Source: Phlegmacium glaucopus (lineage: Eukaryota > Basidiomycota > Agaricomycetes > Agaricales > Cortinariaceae). From it: a stretch of 24,509 nucleotides of DNA. Location: NCBI GenBank assembly GCA_015039465.1, contig MU130619.1, positions 83,302-107,810 of the forward strand, written 5' to 3'. The position numbers and the translations under genes are program-made. Below, one piece after another: positions 17,755 through 24,509 of this stretch. A model generated the notes under the pieces. It worked only from the letters and a program-made list of their open reading frames with translations, did no database searches and had not been told where the DNA came from. Each line of letters starts with the position of its first letter. Within the stretch, counting starts at the first letter, position 1.

Positions 17755-19009
17755 ATGCACCCACTCTCTGAAGCTCTCATCTATAGGTTTTCATCTTACG
17801 ATGCTCTTGTCCGTCGGGGTTTATGGGATGGGGATGTTGTAGAGAAGGTTGGAGCACATGAGCACATGATTGTAAGTAAAAGCATGGGCATCTGTCCGGA
17901 AGCTAATATTTTAGCAACAGAAAAATTTATACAACAATTGCATGGACCTGAAGGACCCAGAGCAGAAAGCTGTGTTCGAGGGCCCCTACTTCCTGCACCA
18001 TTTCATATGCGACTACCAGAAGAACAAAGACAGTCCAATGTTTTTGGAGGACCAACGGTGCACTGTGGCAAGATACGACGCAACGAGGTCCTCCACACAC
18101 CCAGACATGGCCCATCCGGATGTTGGTCCACCAGTCGCACCCATTCCTGGCCCCGGCACACCAAAGACAGCAAAAAAGGCCGCAGCCAGACCAAAGACAA
18201 CGAAAGCTGCAGCCAAACCAACAGCAACAACAGAGGCTGTGGCCAGAGCAGAGACAATGACAGAGGCTGTGGCCGGGCCATCTGTGACTGTACGCAGGAA
18301 GACCGTTGCAACCGCGGCCCCCAGTCCCGTTGTTGTGTCCCCTCCCCCCAAAGCCATTGGAGGGCCGGGGCCAAGCACTCTAGCTAAAGCGGCCATGGCT
18401 TGTCACCTTGACCATGCAGATAGTCCACCCTTCATCTCACAGCGCATTCCAGGGAAGTTGCCTGGGTCAGGGTATGAGCAGGATGATGAAACAGAATTTA
18501 GCCATAAGTTTCGAGAGATTGAGTCTGGCTCAGACACCACGGAAGAGGAGGTGAGCGCACCACAACCCAAGGCCTCTGAAATCAGGACAGTGAAGGCAGG
18601 GAAGGTGAAGGACAAAGGGAAAGGCAAGGCGAATGTGGAGTCTTCGGATGAGGAAACTTGGGATGAAAAGTGGGACGAAAAGTCCTGGGAGGAGAAGAAG
18701 GCCATTGTGTCCCGGCCGCGGCCAGCTCCTTCGAAACATGCCATGGCCAACCCACATCCACGTCCAGGTCCTATACCTATGGGTGTTTTCCATCCATCCC
18801 CATGCTCGAGGTGCCGGTTGGCGAACAAGGAGTGCGAGAAGCAGGAAGGTGGAGGAGCCTGCATGAACTGCAGGCAAACAAAACACAAGTGTGAGTATTC
18901 AACTGTGAAGCATACCAAGAAAAGCAAGGCTGTCATCGACAGTGATGATGATCAGTCAGCCCCAGGTACCCGCAAGGCAGCAAAAGCAGCTAAGCAGGCC
19001 ATTCTATAG
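17755..19009 (+). CDS. Zn2Cys6-motif protein with one intron
   Basis: Exons are 17755-17871 and 17921-19009. The 49-nt intron has GTAAGT, CTAAT and CAACAG, and splicing keeps one frame of 401 codons plus stop. The N-terminus reads MHPLSEALIYRFSSYDALVR. Residues about 105-175 are a Pro/Ala/Lys/Thr-rich linker, followed by an acidic Ser/Glu stretch with DEKWDEKSWEEKK. The C-terminus carries CSRCRLANKEC and CMNCRQTKHKC, that is C-x2-C-x6-C-x8-C-x2-C-x6-C, the canonical Zn2Cys6 DNA-binding pattern, at about residues 334-362. In ordinary fungal transcription factors this motif is N-terminal; here it is near the C-terminus. The stop codon lies inside the shared 20-bp LTR end of the Copia element, so the last residue and stop are element-derived and the native C-terminus is lost. 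Target genes are unknown. Confidence 0.72.
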
Positions 19010-19075
19010 AAATCTAAACCGCTGGATAGTAGAGCAATGCTCAGTCAATAGTACAATGACTGTATTTGATAGCCT

Positions 19076-19113
19076 ACTGTACCTAGATAGTAGAGCAATG
19101 CTATCGGTACAGT
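19076..19113. repeat. Nested hairpin in the Copia LTR
   Basis: ACTGTACC (19076-19083) pairs with GGTACAGT (19106-19113), and inside it GATAG pairs with CTATC. It could be an RNA fold in the transcribed part of the LTR. Confidence 0.6.
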
Positions 19114-19149
19114 AAGTAACATTGTTGATAATTAGTGTGTATGGAGTGG

Positions 19150-19184
19150 CTCACCTCAGTCAATAGTACAATGACTGAGGTGAG
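19150..19184. repeat. Perfect 13-bp-stem hairpin in the Copia LTR
   Basis: CTCACCTCAGTCA (19150-19162) and TGACTGAGGTGAG (19172-19184) are perfect inverted arms around a 9-base loop. The inner part is repeated at 19041-19061. Its position between the TATA box and the LTR end suggests the transcript leader or 3' end. Confidence 0.7.
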
Positions 19185-19346
19185 TCTATGTAACGGTATG
19201 GTATTTATATAAAACTACACAATGGTGTGTGGCACGGTGGCCACACCGCTTTGTTTGTTGTGGCCACCAAGACCACTCGTGCTTTGTCCGCTGTGCCGGT
19301 GACCCATCAGGGCCACTCGTTCAGACTTACGATGCAAACATCAACA

Positions 19347-19357
19347 CTCCTCCTCAC
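19347..19357 (-). other. Polypurine tract
   Basis: On the minus strand GTGAGGAGGAG directly precedes the LTR start TGTTG. This is the usual primer for plus-strand DNA synthesis. Confidence 0.7.
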
Positions 19358-19393
19358 CGTAAGTCTGCTCCTCCTCGCATGGAATCCAGCGGT

Positions 19394-22300
19394 CTAAGAT
19401 AGCCCTAAGAAATTTCGAAGGTGGATAAATGTGGTACTGCCGAGCGGTTTCGTGAAGATGTCTGCAATATTGTCTGCAGTGTTTATGTAGGATAGGTTAA
19501 TATCGCCCAATTGGACCCTTTCACGTAGGAAGTGATATCAAATATCAAAGTGTTTCATGCGTGCGTGAAAAGCTGGGTCTTCTGATAGAGTAATCGTCGC
19601 ATTGTTGTCACAGAGTATGGTGGTTGAAGATGAGGGTTGGAAACCAATGCTTGAAAGAAGTGTTCGTAGCCATATAGCTTCCTTGGAGGCTTTGAACGCG
19701 GCAGTATATTCTGCTTCACAGGAGGATGTCGCGACTGTTTTTTGTTTTCGTGACTGCCAGCAGATTGGCCCAGATCCTAGGGTAAACAGGTAGCTGCCGA
19801 TGCTGCGCCTAGTGTCCAAACAATTTGCCCAATCGGAATCGGTAAAACCTAATATTTTTATATCAGCGGTCCCCCCCAGCGTGAGCCGCAAGTCCCTTGT
19901 GCCTTTCAAGTATCGCACCACGCGTATGGCTGCATTCCAGTGAGTGTATGAGTAGTTATCCAGGAATTGTGACAATTGTTGTACGGCATATGAAATGTCG
20001 GGGCGTGTGCCAACAGCAAGATAAATCAAACAACCCACCAACGATCTGTATGGTGTTTTATCCAACTGGTCTTTCTCACTGCGTGGCAAGGTGGATTTAT
20101 CAACTCGTCGTAACTTGGTCCCGGAGTCCATGGGTGTAGTGGCTGGATGGCAGTCTGTCTGGCCAAACTGTTGAACAATCTTGTCTATAAGTGCAGTTTG
20201 GGAGAGGTATACCGTCCGCAAGTCGAGGTTCCGGGAAATGGCAATACCGACGCAATGCTTAGCATCTCCTAAGTCTGAGATGGTCCACTTTTCCTTCATT
20301 TGAGACTTGAACAATTCGTTCTCCACTTTTGAGTCGGCTACTGACAAGAAATCATCAACGTGGACTGCAGAAATGATCGTACCGGTTGCGCTTTTCCTGT
20401 AATATATACACGATTCGCAAGAAAGCTGAGTGAACCCCCACTGTAACATGGCGTCGTTCATGGTTTTATTCCAGATACGACTGCTCTGCTTCATCCCATA
20501 GAGCCCTTGTTGCAGCATCCACACAAAGTCTTCCTTCCCAGTTTCTTCAAAGCCACTTGGTTGTTCCATGTACTGGACCTCGTTATCGGGTAAAAGACCA
20601 TAGAGGAAGGCAGTTTTGACATCTATTTGTTGGGCATCCCAGTCAAGTGATGCTGCGATATGTAGCAGTATCCGCCATGATTCCATGCGCGCTGTCAGTG
20701 AGGTAGTACTCGTGTAATCTTTGCCATATATCTGTTCAAAGCCTTTGAAGACAAGGCGTACCTTCCAACAGACCGGTTTTCCATCAGAATCTCGCTTCAA
20801 TCTGAAAACTGGTTGCCCTTTTCTGATCTTGGTAGAAGGTGGTACCTGTGACCTGTGAACTAATTTGTAAACAGACATCTCCTTTAGAGAATTCAGTTCT
20901 TCACAATATCCTGCTTCCCATTGAGAACTATAAGGCGAATTCTGTGCTTCCTTCCAACTATTTGGTTTGTCAAGGTCAAAGTTGTTGAAGGTGGTCTGAG
21001 GTATATCTGATACAGCTGCGAGGATGTGATTTATTCGTACAGCTTCAGACTCATCCGTTGCCCCAATAGTAAGGTCATTGAAGACATTGCATAACTGCTG
21101 TACTGTGTCTCCCTCTGGTTGAGCATCAGCGGTCACGGTTTCAGGGGTATGGTCCAGACGTTCTAGTTTTAATCGGTGAGCACTGTCTTTCGAGTTCTGC
21201 ACAGCTTTTTCAAGTCGTGTTGGGCGTACCACACCTGCAATGGTGTCTGCCTTCTTTATTGCAAGACGAGTGGAGCGTCGCGGTAGATCATCTGGGGGAA
21301 CATCGTCATTTGTTTGATTGACAATATCAGAAGTGTGTGAAATTGGTGTATTCATAGCGTCAAGCATGGGTAATTCTTGATTAGTTGCGCTTCGGTTTGT
21401 CAAGCATTCTTCGTCCATCAGCGGATTATGGTCAGCAGGGAGCTCTGGTGATACGGTCCCCATAGGTATGAGTTGGGGATCAATGGGTGGAAGACAGGGG
21501 TGTCCATCATGAGTTTCAAGGAAACGGACATGATAGGAACTCACAACCTGTTTTGTTGGACGGTGATAGCAACAATAACTCTTGGCATTAAGGTCGTAGC
21601 CAAGTAAGACACATTCGACAGACCGTTCATAAATCTTTGGGTTATGACGGTTTTGGATTAATACAAAAGCTTTGCAGCCAATTTCTCGCAGGTATGAGTA
21701 ATCAGGTTTCCGGCCATACCATTTTTTGTAAGGTGTTGAATCACCCAGTGATCGAGTGATTGTTCTTGCATGCAAGTGTGAGGCTGTCAGGTAGAGTTTG
21801 TCCCATAGAGAAGGTGGTAAATTTGAATGTATGCGCATTGTCTGTGCTTTCCCCATAAGTGTCCGATGCATCCGTTCAACTCGTCCAATGTGCGCTGATG
21901 TGTATGGAGCAGTGAATCTGTGTTCAGTTCCTTTAGACTCGACCCATTGTTTCATTTCTTCTGATTTTAGTTCCCCATTGTCTGTTATGTATGTTCCGAC
22001 GTCCAATCCTGTTTCTTTTGTTTTGGCAAGTTCCCAGGTTTTTAGGTAGTGTATTGCCTCGTCTTTAGACTTAAGAAGGATGGACCAAGGATAGTTGGAA
22101 AAGTCATCCACAATGTTCATGACATATTTATTACCGGTATGTGAAGTGACAGCCATTGGTCCTGTTAGATCTACCCAGACTTTTTCTAGCTTCCTCGTTG
22201 CTCTGTGGCCATTACCAACTTCTCGCATCTTTGGTACCGGTGATTTGGTCTGCTTCCCGAGTATGCATGAGTCGCATTTCGGTGATGTAGTGGGAAAGCT

Positions 22301-24022
22301 TGAGGGCATACCTTTAATCATGCCCTTTCTTGCCATCCCCATGACAGCCTGAAAGTTTGCATGACCAAGACAGCGGTGCCAGGTGTCGAGATTGGGGGAA
22401 TGTGTGAGGGAATATGCAGTTTCATTCCGGGGAACATGCACATCAAGAGCGTAGAGATTTTTCCCATGGACTAGTGATCCTTTCGTGATGGTTTTTCCAG
22501 ATGTGCGATTTGTTATCCAACAGGTCTTGTAGTCGAAATGAACCACAGCATTAGAGTCTCGAGCAACTGAGGAAACTGAGATTAGTTGTACTGTGGCGTT
22601 GGGAATATAGAGTGCATTTTTAAGCCATAGATAAATGTTTTTGGCGATGGGGAGCCGAATATTCCCAATGCCATGTGCCTCAATGGTGGATCCACCAATT
22701 CCTCGTACCTTTCGCGAGAAGGGTCGAAGGTTGTAGAAATCACTTTTGATAGGGCTGATGCCAGAGCTTGCACCGGAATCCATGAAGAAAGGGTTGTTTT
22801 CGACAGAATGAAGGAGTACAGATTCTGGTGTGTCACTTTGGGTGGAGTAGGTATCCCAATTTATGCTAGTTTGAGACTCCTCAGTATCAGAGAAAGGGTT
22901 ATCTGACATTGTTGCACTCTCCTCCTGAATCGTGGCCATGAAACCATGATATTCGAGGTTATCGAGAGGTAGTGAGTCGGGAGGGATGGACACAATGCCA
23001 GCAAATTCCCCAGATACCTGAGTCATACTGTTGTCCGCAGGTGAAAGAGAGGATGGGTCGGTATACCGAATATATGCGCGCCCATCAGTTCCCTTGACGG
23101 AAACTTGAACGCGTGAGGGGGAAGGAGTGGTGGTCCTGGGGCCTGGGTTTCTAGAGTCCCTTTCTCTCCACTGTGCTTCCTTTGATTCCTCAATTGTCTT
23201 TCCAGCCATTCCTCCTCCTGGACGAATGCACCACTGGGCAGAATGGCCGTGCTTCTTACAAATAATACACAGTATAAGAGTCTTTCCTTTCTGGTGGGAC
23301 TGGGCAGCAAAGATGATGGCTGAGTCAGATTTGGCGATACGCTGCTTGTCACCTAGGAACATCTGATATTCTTGTTCTAAGAAATCAATGAGGTTGTCGA
23401 CAGTATAAGGGGAAGTGGGTGTGGAGGCACGGAAGTCCCTCTGGATGATAGCCCGGGAGTGGCCAAGTCCAGTGCTAAGCGCCTGGAGAGCAACGATAGT
23501 GACAAAGGTGTCTTCATTGATGCCTCCCTGCATGTGGAATGCTCGGCGTAAGTCGTCACGAAGGCCTCGTACCTTGGTCATCATCTGATCATCCCGGTCA
23601 ATCCTGACGGTGAGCGCATTCTGGTTGGCTTGTTTGATGGGCCCTTCCTCAAGGTGGTAGGACTCCAGCTTGTGCCAGGTTTCCTTGGCGCCAGGCAGAC
23701 TTGAGACGAGGTCACGTTCGGTCGCAGAAATACTGGATCTAAGAAAACCCCGTACTGAGCGATCATTAGTTACCCAATTCCGGTGCGCATTCAGCTGGGT
23801 GAGAACAGGGGGTGCAGTCTCTGCCCCATCAGTTAAGTACGAGCCCAAGCCGGCCATATCAAGAAGGTCCAGGACCTCGGTACTCCAAGTCTTCCAGTTG
23901 CCTTTATCCTTATCAAGTCGTTCACCCTTGAAGGTAAATGACACCGTCTCCTTAGAAACAGTGGGTTTGGTAGCATCGGTGATGGTGATAAGGTCACCTG
24001 CGACAGGGGAAGGATCGGTCAT
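19394..24022 (-). pseudogene. Copia gag-pol polyprotein with one nonsense codon
   Basis: One frame runs from ATG at 24022 to TAG at 19396-19394, interrupted only by TGA at 19540-19538. Domains in order with approximate residues: gag 1-250; zinc knuckle CIICKKHGHSAQWC (about 252-265); aspartic protease FMDSGASSGI (about 413); integrase HHCC, WH...CDSCILGK (about 546-590); integrase core with D in WVDLTGP (about 615), D in ITDNGE (about 679) and E in GRVERMH (about 712); reverse transcriptase with VDVKTAFLYG-like QIDVKTAFLYG and the VHVDD active site (about 1221); RNase H with TDSDWA (about 1394), SCEAEY (about 1437) and CDNNA. The stop replaces the arginine expected in DIRYHF. After it the frame continues through YINTADNIADIFTKPLG, a family landmark. 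Apart from that codon the frame is intact, so the insertion is fairly young. Confidence 0.9.
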
Positions 24023-24200
24023 GGTGGCGAGTCTTCAAATAAGTGTGGATTTCCAAGGGAAAAATTGGCAAGCTATGCTTGATGAGACAAATAGCTATAT
24101 GTGCCAAAAAAAATTAGGCGCTGTGAGATTCAGCGGGAGATTCCTATGTCACGTCTGATTCTTCTTTTGATTAGAAAGCGTGATGTGAAAGGCCCATAAC
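24023..24200 (-). other. Copia leader with presumed primer-binding site
   Basis: These 178 bp lie between the LTR remnant and the gag start. On the minus strand GGTTATGGGCC follows the LTR end immediately, exactly where a primer-binding site belongs. It does not start with TGG and I cannot match it to a tRNA; many Copia elements prime from an internal tRNA fragment. No gene is seen. Confidence 0.5.
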
Positions 24201-24220
24201 CTATAGAAATCTAAACCGCT
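24201..24220 (-). repeat. 20-bp remnant of the Copia 5' LTR
   Basis: It is identical to 19004-19023, the end of the 3' LTR. The rest of the 5' LTR is replaced by repeat R1, so promoter and TATA box are gone on this side. Confidence 0.75.
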
Positions 24221-24509
24221 ATAAATCGTTGTTGTTGTTGTATATAAACTCCAACCAGAGAGCAATGGACTAGTCTTTAAGTCAAAAGCCTCCCTGTTGT
24301 TCGTTTAGGGAAGGTATAACCTTAGACTTGTATCACACAGAGGTAGGGGGTGAGAATAAAGATGAGAAGGATGAGGATGAATGAGGAAGAGTCTTCAGCA
24401 AGACTATAGCAGTAGACAGTGGGTTGACAGTAAAGGACTGAAAAAGCGAACTCAGAGGGGTTAAGGAAGAGGATGAGGAAGAATAAGAGGGAGTCTTCAG
24501 CAAGACTAT
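24221..24509 (+). repeat. Dispersed repeat R1, third copy, cut by window end
   Basis: It starts ATAAATCGTTGTTGTTGTAT and follows 15836-16160 closely: CCAACCAGAGAGCAATGGAC, CTCCCTGTTGTTCG, the GATGAG-rich part and the GAGTCTTCAGCAAGACTAT block twice. It abuts the Copia LTR remnant directly. The copy continues beyond the window. Confidence 0.8.

Larger units (their letters stand above)
19004..19346 (-). repeat. Copia 3' LTR
   Basis: It starts TGTTGATG (19346-19339) right after the purine tract and ends in CGGTTTAGATTTCTATAG (19021-19004), the same 20 bp found beside the leader at 24201-24220. A TATATAAA box on the minus strand (19211-19204) fits an LTR promoter. Internal direct repeats are GATAGTAGAGCAATGCT and CAGTCAATAGTACAATGACTG, twice each. 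Confidence 0.75.
19004..24220 (-). mobile_element. Ty1/Copia-type LTR retrotransposon, 5' LTR nearly lost
   Basis: On the minus strand the order is a 20-bp LTR remnant (24220-24201), leader, gag-pol (24022-19394), polypurine tract (19357-19347) and 3' LTR (19346-19004). The integrase-before-reverse-transcriptase order defines the Copia group. With only one usable LTR and a nonsense codon in RNase H the copy is not autonomous. Confidence 0.88.

Noticed and set aside
18003..18936. Long minus-strand frames opposite the Zn2Cys6 gene
   Set aside because: They are caused by GC-rich, biased codon use on the plus strand; they carry no motif and no splice support, while the plus frame has an intron and a zinc motif.
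19602..24158. Plus-strand frames opposite the Copia polyprotein
   Set aside because: They are shadows of the 1.5-kilocodon polyprotein with no own motifs.

Overview
The window looks like transposon-rich chromatin from an agaricomycete-type basidiomycete. Support comes from short (48-73 nt) GT-AG introns with CTAAT-like branch points, a KDZ-transposon-associated cysteine-cluster gene, a hAT transposase with many short introns, Ty3/Gypsy-type gag and Ty1/Copia polyprotein remains, and a small gene with a C-terminal Zn2Cys6 motif. I see no rRNA, tRNA, CRISPR array or ordinary housekeeping gene.

The most important observation is that two blocks are written backwards: reversed but not complemented. 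Block 1 runs from position 1 to about 4130 (its right limit could lie anywhere up to about 4600). Block 2 is 10440-10632. In block 1, three separate repeats found in normal orientation elsewhere in the window match only when the letters are read right to left, with exact runs of 22, 19 and 24 bases. The same reading also reveals a spliced protein-coding gene. In block 2, the unreversed complement supplies the missing exon of the surrounding hAT transposase, in frame on both sides. Block 2 is followed by 25 A and an 11-base mirrored duplicate of its own left end. No DNA process is known to make such a reversal, so I read both as sequence-assembly or data-handling artefacts. Open reading frames called in block 1 are not real.

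Layout. 1-4130: mirrored block holding a minisatellite, a copy of dispersed repeat R1, a CACTA-like element (D) and a CxC-type gene. 4131-4860: hairpin-rich repeat and element C, related to D. 4860-7620: AT-rich DNA with fungal splice sites and a Ser/Pro/Gly-rich hypothetical gene with a frameshift. 7622-14200: decayed Ty3/Gypsy-type element (LTR, primer-binding site, gag, protease region) split by a 3.69-kb hAT element (9897-13584). 14201-17353: two near-identical non-autonomous TIR elements, A and B, flanking a coiled-coil gene fragment and another R1 copy; the right TIR of A and of B each supply the last 13 residues of an adjoining reading frame. 17311-19009: a small truncated gene and a divergent Zn2Cys6 gene. 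19004-24220: a Ty1/Copia element on the minus strand with one full LTR and only 20 bp of the other. 24221-24509: a third R1 copy.

These are parts of mobile elements and not a pathway. Decay is recent: reading frames are nearly intact, and five in-frame TGA codons fall where the families have (or plausibly have) arginine, as expected from CGA to TGA change at CpG.
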